Origin: Bacteriovoracaceae bacterium
GTDB lineage: Bacteria > Bdellovibrionota > Bacteriovoracia > Bacteriovoracales > Bacteriovoracaceae
Assembly: GCA_947448205.1 (NCBI GenBank)
Contig: CANFNL010000002.1
Coordinates: 1 to 55,459, forward strand
Length of the DNA: 55,459 bases
Reading direction: 5' to 3'
Positions within the stretch are counted from its first letter, which is position 1. Each line of letters starts with the position of its first letter. A program made the position numbers and the translations under genes. Below the pieces are notes generated by a model. The model was not told where the DNA came from. It worked only from the letters and a program-made list of their open reading frames with translations, and did not search any database. Shown here piece after piece: positions 34,431 to 42,275 of this stretch.

Positions 34431-34499
34431 CTACTTCAGATTCAGGCATTTTTTGAGATCTCTCTTTTGTTCCACATTTTTTTTAATTTCCGTTGTCAT
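34431..34499 (-). other. possible 22-codon sORF upstream of the amidase gene
   Basis: An ATG 6 bases after GAGG opens a hydrophilic 22-codon frame ending in TAG. It contains a run of six A; one extra A there would extend it by another 12 codons (MPESEVAGKMNL) to TAA at 34411. It may be a leader peptide, a frameshifted remnant or chance. It starts about 110 bases before the amidase ATG. Confidence 0.25.
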
Positions 34500-34511
34500 A
34501 CTTAACCTCTT

Positions 34512-34534
34512 GGTAAATTTACCTTAATGGTAAA
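34512..34534. repeat. GGTAAA/TTTACC palindrome cluster in the divergent region
   Basis: A perfect 12-bp palindrome, GGTAAATTTACC, is followed after TTAAT by a further GGTAAA. Sited between the divergent amidase/sORF and csbD, it could be a repressor operator. No regulator is assigned. Confidence 0.35.
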
Positions 34535-34550
34535 AGTCTTATAAGCAAGG

Positions 34551-34577
34551 ATAGGGCCACTTTCTTTATGGCCCTAT
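34551..34577 (+). other. perfect 9-bp stem-loop in the csbD upstream region
   Basis: ATAGGGCCA and TGGCCCTAT pair around a 9-base loop. There is no immediate U tract, though an AT-rich run ending in six T follows 10 bases later. It could be a leader structure of the csbD transcript or a weak bidirectional terminator. Confidence 0.4.
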
Positions 34578-34644
34578 AGTTGCAAATATTTTTTAGATAT
34601 TGAATCTAAGGCACAAGGAATTTATTCAAAAGAAAGGAGGGGTT

Positions 34645-34860
34645 ATGACAGCAAATCAAAATCTGGCAAAAGGTAAATGGCTCGAGATCAAAGGTGATTT
34701 GCAAAAGATGTGGGGCAAGTTGACTGATGATGAACTGGAAGAGTCTAAAGGCGATATAAAAAAAATTGCGGGACTAATTCAGCAACGATATGGCGATACA
34801 CAAATGGCTTTCACAGAGAAACTCTCAAGCATATTTAAAAAGTATGGAAATGATAAATAG
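34645..34860 (+). CDS. CsbD family stress protein
   Basis: A 71-residue hydrophilic helical protein of the CsbD family, whose members accumulate under general stress; the biochemical role is unknown. The family pattern is visible as KWLEIKGDLQKMWGKLTDDELEESKGD followed by LIQQRYG (only short motifs cited: GKLTDDEL, QRYG). ATG at 34645 is chosen because a near-perfect AAGGAGG lies 5 bases upstream; an in-frame TTG at 34600 is much weaker. It is the first of three small genes with strong ribosome binding sites that look like one stress operon. Confidence 0.85.
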   Translation: MTANQNLAKGKWLEIKGDLQKMWGKLTDDELEESKGDIKKIAGLIQQRYGDTQMAFTEKLSSIFKKYGNDK

Positions 34861-34888
34861 CAGCCTTTATCTTACTTAGGAGGTCTTT

Positions 34889-35068
34889 ATGATTCGAGCA
34901 GCAATAGCTTTTTTTATTTTAGGGCTTGTCGCATTTTTATTTGGCGCAAATAATATAGCGGGTGTTTCATTGGAAATTGGTCGATTACTTCTCATTGTTT
35001 TTGTGATTATTGCAGTTATTGCCTTTGTTGCCTCACTTACAACTGGCAAATCTACAAAACTTCCCTAA
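34889..35068 (+). CDS. DUF1328-family small membrane protein
   Basis: A 59-residue protein with a perfect AGGAGG 5 bases before ATG. Two hydrophobic helices (AIAFFILGLVAFLFG and LLLIVFVIIAVIAFVASL) flank a NNIAGVSLEIGR loop, matching the YtjA/DUF1328 family (pattern GIAGxxxxIAxxLF). It should be an inner-membrane protein. In many bacteria genes of this type occur beside csbD and other general stress genes, and that is the arrangement here, 28 bases after csbD. The stop is TAA at 35066-35068. Confidence 0.82.
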   Translation: MIRAAIAFFILGLVAFLFGANNIAGVSLEIGRLLLIVFVIIAVIAFVASLTTGKSTKLP

Positions 35069-35096
35069 TTATTGAAATTATTTTATGGAGTTATTT

Positions 35097-35411
35097 ATGA
35101 AAATTATTTTATATTGCCTCTTGATGATGAGTTATTTTGATAAACCATTACTGGCGGTGGAAGCGTCCAACTCTGATAAAGAATCAGAGAGCAATATTAC
35201 TTCTAGTACCAAAAAAGTTTTGCGCAAAGTTGGCAGGAAAGCTCGAGATGAGAGCTGTGAATGGACAGAAGATAAAATGAAGTGTAAAAAAGAGCAAGCT
35301 GAGCATCGGCAGGCAAACTTAAATGATAAAATCGATAGCAAAAAAAGAAAAATGGAGCAGGCAAAAAAAGAATACGAAGAAGCTGTTAATGAAAAAGTAA
35401 TAAACAAGTAG
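35097..35411 (+). CDS. small exported charged protein
   Basis: A 104-residue protein. ATG at 35097 is preferred to 35085 because GGAG lies 7 bases upstream and the N-terminus then begins MKIILYCLLMMSYF, a signal peptide. The mature part is highly charged and helical, with two Cys (SCEWTEDKMKCKK) and a Lys/Glu-rich coiled-coil-like end. Not recognised. It is third in the csbD-DUF1328 cluster, with strong ribosome binding sites on all three, which suggests a shared envelope-stress role. Confidence 0.6.
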   Translation: MKIILYCLLMMSYFDKPLLAVEASNSDKESESNITSSTKKVLRKVGRKARDESCEWTEDKMKCKKEQAEHRQANLNDKIDSKKRKMEQAKKEYEEAVNEKVINK

Positions 35412-35418
35412 ATTTGTT

Positions 35419-36243
35419 TTGAGCATTTTCTTTTTTAATGATTTTGTGAGAAGAATTATTCAATTAATTCTTCTCTTGTTTTTTCTTTTTTTTTATAGTT
35501 TTTATGCTTTTGGTGAAGAGAATATTGTTGAGAATAAAAGTAGTTCTTTTTTTAGAGTGAATGAAAACGAAAAATTTTCCACTTATCAGCCTACCTATTT
35601 TATTTTTGGTAAAGATGACATAAAAATCCAAATAAGCTTTAAGTACCGAATGGCAAAATCAATTCCATTTTTTTTTGGATTCACCCAAAAGATGTTTTGG
35701 AATATTTATGATGGATCTAAACCATTCAAGGATATTAACTATCTTCCCGAAACTTTCTATCGCTTTTTGGATAGAAAAAATAATGCATTCAGAACTCTCG
35801 ATATGGGATACATGCACACCTCGAATGGGAAAAAAGATTCTGATTCAAGGTCTTTTGATCGTATTTTTATAAGATCTAATTACCTTACTAAATTCAATCG
35901 CCATAATCTAGATTTAGACTTGATGATTTTTAATATCTACAACCATGAATTGACTAACTATAATATTCGAAAGCATATGGGATTCTGGGATTTTAAATTA
36001 TATATGACAAATGTCATTGTCCATAATCTACAAAATCTAGATCTTGAGTTTCGTTTATTTGGTGGGGAGAAAATTGTAGACTTGAAAAATGGAGCTTATC
36101 AAATAGGACTCATTTATAATTTGGAATCAGTTAATATGAATCCGGCCTTATATTTACAATTTTATGAAGGCTACTGCGAAAATTTACTTACATACTCAAT
36201 TAAACATTCTCAATTGAGATTTGGATTTCTTCTTACTTATTAA
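35419..36243 (+). CDS. pldA: outer-membrane phospholipase A (OMPLA) with Asp in place of Asn
   Basis: An outer-membrane phospholipase of 274 residues. The hydrophobic N-terminus is a signal peptide; a GTG at 35446 (MRRIIQLILLL) would give a more typical one than the TTG at 35419. The active site is GYMHTSNG, with His133 and Ser135, then DSRSFDRIF. In Escherichia coli OMPLA the third residue is Asn156 in SRSWNRLY; here it is Asp147, giving a classical Ser-His-Asp triad. The end, GYCENLLTYSI and LRFGFLLTY, matches the last strands of the barrel. It degrades phospholipids in the outer leaflet. It overlaps the convergent esterase gene by 4 bases. Confidence 0.82.
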   Translation: MSIFFFNDFVRRIIQLILLLFFLFFYSFYAFGEENIVENKSSSFFRVNENEKFSTYQPTYFIFGKDDIKIQISFKYRMAKSIPFFFGFTQKMFWNIYDGSKPFKDINYLPETFYRFLDRKNNAFRTLDMGYMHTSNGKKDSDSRSFDRIFIRSNYLTKFNRHNLDLDLMIFNIYNHELTNYNIRKHMGFWDFKLYMTNVIVHNLQNLDLEFRLFGGEKIVDLKNGAYQIGLIYNLESVNMNPALYLQFYEGYCENLLTYSIKHSQLRFGFLLTY

Positions 36244-37244
36244 AGGCCAAATCTTTTAAAGAAATTAATAATTAATCCAGTAGCATCCGGTCCTTTAGGA
36301 TCATTATATAAAAGACCTGCAACTCCGCCACTCCAATTGTGACCTAGAGTATTAATCATATATCGTTCTATGATGACTTCATCATTTTGGTTAGTTGTAG
36401 TGTAAAGGTTGTATCCATAAGTTTCAGAATCTGGAACATCGATAACATTTTTTGATTTGATAACAGAATTATTCTTAGACCCATCATCTAAAAGATCATT
36501 AAAGGCCATGAATTCATTTTCAATTTGAAAAGCGTGAACTGGACTCATAAGTGGTGAGTTCATCCCATGAAAAATAATAATCGGCATTTTACTAGGTCTA
36601 TCGATACCTGAATAAATAGAACAATTATAACCTGCTCGTGCTGCAACAGTTGCCGGAACACTTGCTCCATTGAGAACAACTTCAGCAAAATCTAAACCTG
36701 TATAGGTAGCCAGGTATTGAGATCCATCGTGAGAGCCAAGGGCCCTAAATTTTTCAGGAAAACAATTTCCTAAAATGCTTGCCATTGAAGCACCAGCACT
36801 CATGCCAGCCGCATAGACACGTGTTGAGTCAGCGTTATAATTTTTTAGTACTTCATCGACCATTTCTACAATAACTTTTGGCTCTCCCGCGCGTGTATTA
36901 TTGGCTGGCAAAACCCAGTTCCAACACTTAAATGGGTTATAAGCAATATTTTGTTCAGGTAATAAAACAATAAACTTCTCTTTGTCGGCCCAATTTGTTA
37001 TGCGCGATCCTTTTGCAAAATCTTCAGCAGATTGCTCGCAACCGTGAAGCATAACTACAAGAGCAGGTTTTTTTTCATTAGGAAGCTCTGCAGGTAAATA
37101 GACTTTATAATTTCTAATTCCGTAAATGCCGCTGTTTTGGCCTGATACCCAGGTCCCTGCATGGACTGGTGAGCTTATGATAAAGGCTAAAGAGAAAAGT
37201 GCCATGAGCACTGTGTTTGTAGATTTATAAGATGATTTCATCAA
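36240..37244 (-). CDS. secreted PHB-depolymerase-type esterase
   Basis: An exported alpha/beta hydrolase of 334 residues with a signal peptide (cleavage after VHA). It belongs to the Esterase_phd/LpqC-like group: VVMLHGCEQSAEDFAKGS (oxyanion region), VYAAGMSAGASMA with the nucleophile Ser in G-x-S-x-G, PIIIFHGMNSPL, and LGHNWSGG with the catalytic His. Members cleave poly(3-hydroxybutyrate), feruloyl or other esters, so the substrate is open. In a predator it could attack prey storage polymer, which is inference only. It is convergent with pldA. Confidence 0.82.
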   Translation of the reverse strand: MMKSSYKSTNTVLMALFSLAFIISSPVHAGTWVSGQNSGIYGIRNYKVYLPAELPNEKKPALVVMLHGCEQSAEDFAKGSRITNWADKEKFIVLLPEQNIAYNPFKCWNWVLPANNTRAGEPKVIVEMVDEVLKNYNADSTRVYAAGMSAGASMASILGNCFPEKFRALGSHDGSQYLATYTGLDFAEVVLNGASVPATVAARAGYNCSIYSGIDRPSKMPIIIFHGMNSPLMSPVHAFQIENEFMAFNDLLDDGSKNNSVIKSKNVIDVPDSETYGYNLYTTTNQNDEVIIERYMINTLGHNWSGGVAGLLYNDPKGPDATGLIINFFKRFGL

Positions 37245-37385
37245 GGGTTGACTCCAAAATTTGGTTCTTTGAAATTTTGCCGATACTAAAAGATTTTATT
37301 CGATAGGTCGAGCTTGATGCAACAGTTAAGTTAGATGAAAGGAAAAGTAAGTTTTTTTAAATCTTAACTCATGGCCACTCTTACC

Positions 37386-37420
37386 TTGACAGGATCTAAA
37401 TTTTCCTTGAATTTTTGACA
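37386..37420 (+). promoter_or_regulatory. paired TTGACA boxes upstream of the KASIII operon
   Basis: Two perfect TTGACA hexamers at 37386 and 37415 lie ahead of the first operon gene. Neither has a good -10 at 17 bases (GAATTT for the first; the second would overlap the ribosome binding site). The first is the better -35 candidate. Confidence 0.3.
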
Positions 37421-37443
37421 AAAAATTGTTTAAGAAGGTGATA

Positions 37444-38259
37444 ATGCAGATACAAACTCTCGCACTAGAATTTGGGCAGCTAGTCTATTATAGAACAGGT
37501 CCAGTCGGTGCTCCGGCGCTTTTGGGTCTCTCGGGATTTGGTTGTAATCATTACAATTACATTGATCTTTTGCCTGAGTTATCCAAGAGTTTTCAAATTA
37601 TTCTTATAGATAATCGGGGGATGGGAAAATCGGGAAAAACCAAGGCTGAATACTCCCTAAAAGATGTTGCTAGCGATGCTCTTGCAGTCATTGATGATTG
37701 TAAGATCGATAAATTTGGCCTGATGGGAATAAGTATGGGGGGCTTTATTGCCCAGGAATTAGTTGCGCTAGCTCCCCAGCGAGTATCAGCTCTGGCTTTA
37801 ATGTGCACCCTTTCAAGCGGTCCTGATTTTATTCATCCGGTAAGTATTACTGAGGAAGGACTTCGTCAATTTAACACTCTTGATGTGGCCATGCGGGCAG
37901 AGTTTTCAACAATGGCGACAGTGCATCCAGAACTTAAAGAAAAATTTCCTGAGACTTATAAGCGCATTGTAAATTTACGGATCGACAATATTCCAGACCT
38001 CGAAGAGACTATTAGACAAAATACTGCAGCTGTAAATTTTATTAATGCTCCCTTTGATCTCTCAATTGTTACATGTCCAACACTTGCCATGGCCGGTGCT
38101 GAGGATCGATTTGTTAATCCAGAAAATATAAAAGCCTTTGCAAAAAATATTAAAAAAACTCAGACCGCTCTCATTCCAGAATCAGATCATTTCTTTTTTT
38201 TAGAAAAACCAGTTGAAGTGGCAGAGAATTTACACCGCTTTTTTAAGGAAGTATTATGA
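37444..38259 (+). CDS. alpha/beta hydrolase (KASIII operon, gene 1)
   Basis: A 271-residue soluble hydrolase. Core motifs: LSGFGCNHYNY (oxyanion loop in place of HG), IDNRGMGKSG, LMGISMGGFIAQE with nucleophile Ser (G-x-S-x-G), AGAEDRFVNPE with the acid and ESDHFFFLEKP with the catalytic His. No signal peptide. It resembles esterase/thioesterase-like hydrolases. ATG at 37444 follows AAGAAGGTG by a few bases; a TTG six codons upstream is less likely. Its stop overlaps the start of the KASIII gene (ATGA), so the two are translationally coupled. Confidence 0.82.
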   Translation: MQIQTLALEFGQLVYYRTGPVGAPALLGLSGFGCNHYNYIDLLPELSKSFQIILIDNRGMGKSGKTKAEYSLKDVASDALAVIDDCKIDKFGLMGISMGGFIAQELVALAPQRVSALALMCTLSSGPDFIHPVSITEEGLRQFNTLDVAMRAEFSTMATVHPELKEKFPETYKRIVNLRIDNIPDLEETIRQNTAAVNFINAPFDLSIVTCPTLAMAGAEDRFVNPENIKAFAKNIKKTQTALIPESDHFFFLEKPVEVAENLHRFFKEVL

Positions 38260-39284
38260 GTTCAATTGTTTTAAAAAAAGCTGCTGTCTGGTTGCCGGAT
38301 GGCTTTGAAGACTCAGCTTTTATATCTGCTCAAACCGGCGTTCCTGAAAAAGTTGTTCGTGAAAAAATGGGTATCGTTAGAAAATGTCGAGCTAGCAGTG
38401 ATACTCACCCTGGCGACATGGCGGTTTTAGCTGCTAAAAAAGTTCTAAAAAATATTGATCCATTATCTGTCGATATGGTGATTTGGACGGGCTCTGAATA
38501 CAAAGATTATATTGTTTGGACTGCTGGAATTTATGTTCAGAGAGAATTAGGTTTAAAGAATGCCCACGCTTTTGATATTTCTGCTCGTTGTGGAAACAAA
38601 ATTTTAGGATTGCATTTAGCTAAATCATTAATGATGACTAATCCAAATTTAAAAAGAGTTCTTCTTTGTGGAGGTCACCGCACAGGAGATTTAGTCAATT
38701 ATAAAGATCCAGGCGCTAGATTTTTAAATAATCTCTCCGATGGCGCCTCAGCAATGCTGCTTGAAAGAGGTGAGAACAATCCGCTTTTAGAATCTTCCAT
38801 AATTACTGACGGTGACTTTACTCACGATGTTCTTGTTCCAGCTGGCGGAACGAGAAATCCAACTCGCAATCATCCAGATGTTTCATTGAGCTATTTACAG
38901 GTTCCAGATATTGAAGGCATGCGCGTGAGATTAGAGCAGAGATCGATTCAAAACTTTTTAAAAGTTATTCGCGAGGCAAGTTCGAAATCAATGGATAAAC
39001 CCATAGATTATTTAGCACTTCTTCATATGAAAAAATCGGCTCACGATTCAATTTTGTCACCACTTGAACTTCAGCAAAATCAGTCGATTTATCTTGATCA
39101 TTACGGGCATTTCGGGGCACCTGATCAAGTACTCTCTCTTGGCTTAGCAGAAAAAAGAGGTTTGCTTAAAAAGGGAGATCACCTCACTTTTGCCTCCGCC
39201 GGAATAGGTTATATGTGGTCGGCAATGAGCATGCGTTGGGATGAAAATACGTTTGATACTGATGAATTAGTTGATTTAGGTTAA
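38256..39284 (+). CDS. KASIII-like 3-oxoacyl synthase, Cys-His-His active site
   Basis: A 342-residue thiolase-fold enzyme of the FabH group. The nucleophile Cys112 is in SARCGNK (FabH has Cys112 in AACSGF), and His257 is in LALLHMKKS. The Asn of the FabH triad (YGNTSAAS) is replaced: the motif reads YGHFGAPDQ with His285. The GDGA-like loop reads LSDGASAMLL. The substitutions argue against the fatty-acid-initiation FabH and for a specialised condensing enzyme. It shares its operon with a reductase, two hydrolases and an acyl-CoA ligase, so acyl chains are probably condensed here. It overlaps gene 1 by 4 bases. Confidence 0.85.
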   Translation: MSSIVLKKAAVWLPDGFEDSAFISAQTGVPEKVVREKMGIVRKCRASSDTHPGDMAVLAAKKVLKNIDPLSVDMVIWTGSEYKDYIVWTAGIYVQRELGLKNAHAFDISARCGNKILGLHLAKSLMMTNPNLKRVLLCGGHRTGDLVNYKDPGARFLNNLSDGASAMLLERGENNPLLESSIITDGDFTHDVLVPAGGTRNPTRNHPDVSLSYLQVPDIEGMRVRLEQRSIQNFLKVIREASSKSMDKPIDYLALLHMKKSAHDSILSPLELQQNQSIYLDHYGHFGAPDQVLSLGLAEKRGLLKKGDHLTFASAGIGYMWSAMSMRWDENTFDTDELVDLG

Positions 39285-39304
39285 TATTTTTTTGGGGGAA
39301 ATTT

Positions 39305-40036
39305 ATGAAGGGTCTAACAAACAAAAGAGTTTTTATTACTGGTGCTGCGAGTGGAATTGGCAGAGCAACTGCAGAGAGATTTTATGCAGAAGGAGCCGAG
39401 CTAGTTTTAATCGATATGCCAACTCTAGAGCTTGCTGAACTCAGTGCTCTTTTTCCTAACCGAATGTCTTACATCCAGGGTGATGTGACAAAAGCAGAGA
39501 CCCTATCATTAGTTAAAGCAGAAATCGATAAAGGGATCGATGTCATAGTAAATAATGCTGGGATTACTCGCGATGCAACCCTTTTAAAAATGACTGATGA
39601 TCAATGGGATTCGGTGATAGCTGTTAACTTGACTGCCATTTTTAAGCTTTCGCGCATGGCCGCTGAAAAAATGAAAGCCGCTGGAAAGGGTGGAGTCATT
39701 CTTAATGCAGCTTCTGTCGTTGCTCATTACGGAAACTTTGGTCAAACCAATTACTCTGCTACTAAAGCAGGTGTTATAGCGATGACTAAAACTATGGCAA
39801 AAGAATTAGGTAAAGATAAAATCAGAGTCAATGCTATTGCTCCAGGCTTTATCGCCACGCCAATGGTTCAAAAAATGCCAGAAAAAGTTTTAGCGATGAT
39901 GGAAGATAAAGCCTCACTAAAAAGATTAGGACAGCCCTCTGATATCGCAGCAGCCTATGCCTTTTTAGCAAGTGAAGATGCTGCTTATATCACTGGAACT
40001 TGCTTAAATGTCGATGGCGGTACCATATTAGGCTAA
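39305..40036 (+). CDS. FabG-like short-chain dehydrogenase/reductase
   Basis: A 243-residue classical SDR. The Rossmann motif is ITGAASGIGRA (TGxxxGxG). The structural NNAGITRD follows, the catalytic Ser is in NAASVVAHYG, and the YSATKAG motif holds Tyr and Lys. VNAIAPGFIATPM and the C-terminal VDGG match 3-oxoacyl reductases of the FabG type. It probably reduces the 3-keto product of the neighbouring condensing enzyme using NAD(P)H. A strong GGGGG site precedes its ATG. Its 3' end overlaps the next hydrolase gene. Confidence 0.88.
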   Translation: MKGLTNKRVFITGAASGIGRATAERFYAEGAELVLIDMPTLELAELSALFPNRMSYIQGDVTKAETLSLVKAEIDKGIDVIVNNAGITRDATLLKMTDDQWDSVIAVNLTAIFKLSRMAAEKMKAAGKGGVILNAASVVAHYGNFGQTNYSATKAGVIAMTKTMAKELGKDKIRVNAIAPGFIATPMVQKMPEKVLAMMEDKASLKRLGQPSDIAAAYAFLASEDAAYITGTCLNVDGGTILG

Positions 40037-40806
40037 AACTTAATTTTCTCATCGAAGGCATTAAAAAACGCGAGAGTGATCCCACTCTCGTTTTAGTTAA
40101 TGGGCTCTTTGCTGATCTCACTTCTTATGACTTAAGTTGTGTTTTTTTGCGAGAGCATTTTAGCATTCTTCGCTATGATTGCCGCGGACAGGGTGGATCT
40201 CCAAAGCCAGAGAGCATTTATTCACTTGAAGACCATGTCTTAGATTTAAAAAATTTATTGGAAGAAATCAATATTGATAATATAATTCTTCTGGGCTTAT
40301 CCAATGGGGGAAGAATTGCAATGGAGTTCTCCATTCGCTTTCCTAAAATGGTAAAGGCTTTAGTGGCACTAGATACTTATGATGAAGCTACTCCAATGCT
40401 TGCTGCAAAACTTAATTCATGGAAAGTTGCTCATGAAATAGGTGGCCCACTTCATCGTTTTGATGTGGCCACTCCATGGATATGGGGTGAAGAATTTTTT
40501 AATCATAAGAATGAACTTATTTTAAGTTATCGGGAAAAAGCAAGTGGGCTGAAGTCTCATGTTGTCAAAGGTCTTATTGAGGGAGCTTTGGAATCTTTTA
40601 TTGATCTCACTAAACTGGAAGTACAAACTTTACTGGTCGTGGGGAAAGAAGATTTGCTGACACCTGTTTTTAATCATGAAAAGATGATTGCTAAAATTAG
40701 AAACGGAAAATTATTAATTGTTGAAGGCGGACATGCCTCTGTCTTAGAACGACCTAATATTATGGAAAAAAATATATTGCCTTGGTTGATGGAAGTTTTG
40801 AAATGA
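40000..40806 (+). CDS. alpha/beta hydrolase (KASIII operon, gene 4)
   Basis: A second alpha/beta hydrolase, 268 residues from TTG 40000 or about 259 from a non-canonical ATT at 40027. No ATG or GTG exists ahead of the conserved region; the ATT gives a natural N-terminus (IRLKLNFLIEG) and follows GGCGG by 6 bases. Motifs: VNGLFADLTSYD, YDCRGQGGS, LLGLSNGGRIAME with nucleophile Ser, VVGKEDLLTP and EGGHASVLERP with catalytic His. It could be a thioesterase that releases the product. It overlaps the SDR and the ligase genes, so its translation is coupled to both. Confidence 0.78.
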   Translation: MLKCRWRYHIRLKLNFLIEGIKKRESDPTLVLVNGLFADLTSYDLSCVFLREHFSILRYDCRGQGGSPKPESIYSLEDHVLDLKNLLEEINIDNIILLGLSNGGRIAMEFSIRFPKMVKALVALDTYDEATPMLAAKLNSWKVAHEIGGPLHRFDVATPWIWGEEFFNHKNELILSYREKASGLKSHVVKGLIEGALESFIDLTKLEVQTLLVVGKEDLLTPVFNHEKMIAKIRNGKLLIVEGGHASVLERPNIMEKNILPWLMEVLK

Positions 40807-42275
40807 AAAATAATTGGATAAGTTTCTTAGAAGAAAATGCCCTTAAATTCAAAGATAAAACAGCTCTTATTGAACAAGCGACTAATCGTCGTTTAAGTTA
40901 TTATGATTTAAATAATGAAGTAGATTTACTTGCGGCAATTCTAGAAGATAATGGGGTTGGCTATGGCGATGCGATTGCTTTTTTAAATTCTACTAATTGC
41001 TTGCTTCATGTCACGTTAATGCTTGCCTGTGCTAAAATTGGTGCTTTATTTGTTCCACTTAATTTTAGGCTCTCTCAATCTGAAATTGAAGATGTTATTA
41101 CAAGACTCTCACCAAAGCTATACCTTGGAGTAGGTCCAAAAATTTTAAATATTGCAACTCAATACCTTGATACATCGCTAATTGATTTGAATCAAAAAAG
41201 ATTGCCTAAATCAATTCATAAATCGCAATTGCAAGATACTATTTTGATGCTCTTTACTTCTGGCTCCACTGGAATTCCCAAAGGTGTGATGTTTCATGGT
41301 GAGATGCTTTTATCTAATCAGCGAGAAACATGTCTTGGGTGGGGTTTAACTAGCGACGATGTGACTCTAGTTGAGACTCCATTCTTTCATACTGGTGGTT
41401 ATAATGTTTTATTATTGCCATTGCTTTTTTTAGGTGGAACATCAATTTTAGCCCGAAGTTTTGATGCAGATAATGTCTTCAACATGATCGAACAAGAAAA
41501 TGTTTCTGTTTATTTTGCTGTACCGACAATGTTTCAAATGCTTTTGGAAAAATCTCGTTTTCATGAATGCAATTTCCAATCTATTCGCTTTTTTATATCA
41601 GGTGGTGCTGCCTGTTCAATTCAAATGATCGAAGAATTCCAAAAAAAGAATTTAGTTTTTAAGCAAGGATTTGGTCTTACCGAAGTAGGCCCAAATTGTT
41701 TTTTACTTGATGAAAAATTTGCATTAACCAAAGCTGGATCAATTGGTCGTCCAATGCCTCATTCAAAAGTCAGAGTCGTCGATCTTGATGGCAATGATGT
41801 CTTACTTAATCAACCTGGAGAACTTTTGTTGTCTGGGCGCCATGTATGCCTTGGCTATTATAAAAATCCAAAAGCCTTTAGTGATTGTTTTAGGGATGGC
41901 TATTTTCATACGGGAGATTTAGTTCGTTTTGATGAAGATGGGTTTTATTATGTCGTTGGTCGAATAAAAGATATGTATATTTCCGGAGGAGAAAACGTTT
42001 TTCCTGGTGAAGTAGAAAAACAAATTACAGAACATCACGATATTTCTGAGGCCGTAGTCGTTGCTGTCTCTTCGCCTAAATGGGGAGAAGTTGGTTATGC
42101 TTTTTTAAAAACAGAAGCCAATATAAGTATTGAGGTTTTGAGGGAATTTTTAAATACGAGACTCTCTCGTTATAAGCATCCTCATTTTGTTAAGTGTCTT
42201 AAAGAATTGCCTCTTCTACCAAATGGCAAAGTTGATCGAAAAAAACTTAAAGCCCTGGCATTAGAGTTATTATAA
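40803..42275 (+). CDS. AMP-dependent acyl-CoA synthetase
   Basis: A 490-residue adenylate-forming ligase. The P-loop is LFTSGSTGIPKGVMF, the adenine motif is GFGLTEVGPN, and then YFHTGDLVRFDEDG, GRIKDMYISGGENVFP and LLPNGKVDRKKLK with the catalytic Lys. It looks like a functional fatty/carboxylic-acid CoA ligase (FadD/MACS type); chain length cannot be predicted. As the last gene of the operon it most likely activates the starter acid for the KASIII-like enzyme. ATG at 40803 overlaps the previous stop (ATGA). Confidence 0.9.
   Translation: MKNNWISFLEENALKFKDKTALIEQATNRRLSYYDLNNEVDLLAAILEDNGVGYGDAIAFLNSTNCLLHVTLMLACAKIGALFVPLNFRLSQSEIEDVITRLSPKLYLGVGPKILNIATQYLDTSLIDLNQKRLPKSIHKSQLQDTILMLFTSGSTGIPKGVMFHGEMLLSNQRETCLGWGLTSDDVTLVETPFFHTGGYNVLLLPLLFLGGTSILARSFDADNVFNMIEQENVSVYFAVPTMFQMLLEKSRFHECNFQSIRFFISGGAACSIQMIEEFQKKNLVFKQGFGLTEVGPNCFLLDEKFALTKAGSIGRPMPHSKVRVVDLDGNDVLLNQPGELLLSGRHVCLGYYKNPKAFSDCFRDGYFHTGDLVRFDEDGFYYVVGRIKDMYISGGENVFPGEVEKQITEHHDISEAVVVAVSSPKWGEVGYAFLKTEANISIEVLREFLNTRLSRYKHPHFVKCLKELPLLPNGKVDRKKLKALALELL

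Noticed and set aside
37415-37443. Second TTGACA with GATAAT as promoter of the KASIII operon
   Set aside because: The -10 would overlap the ribosome binding site and start codon, which is not workable for the annotated ATG.
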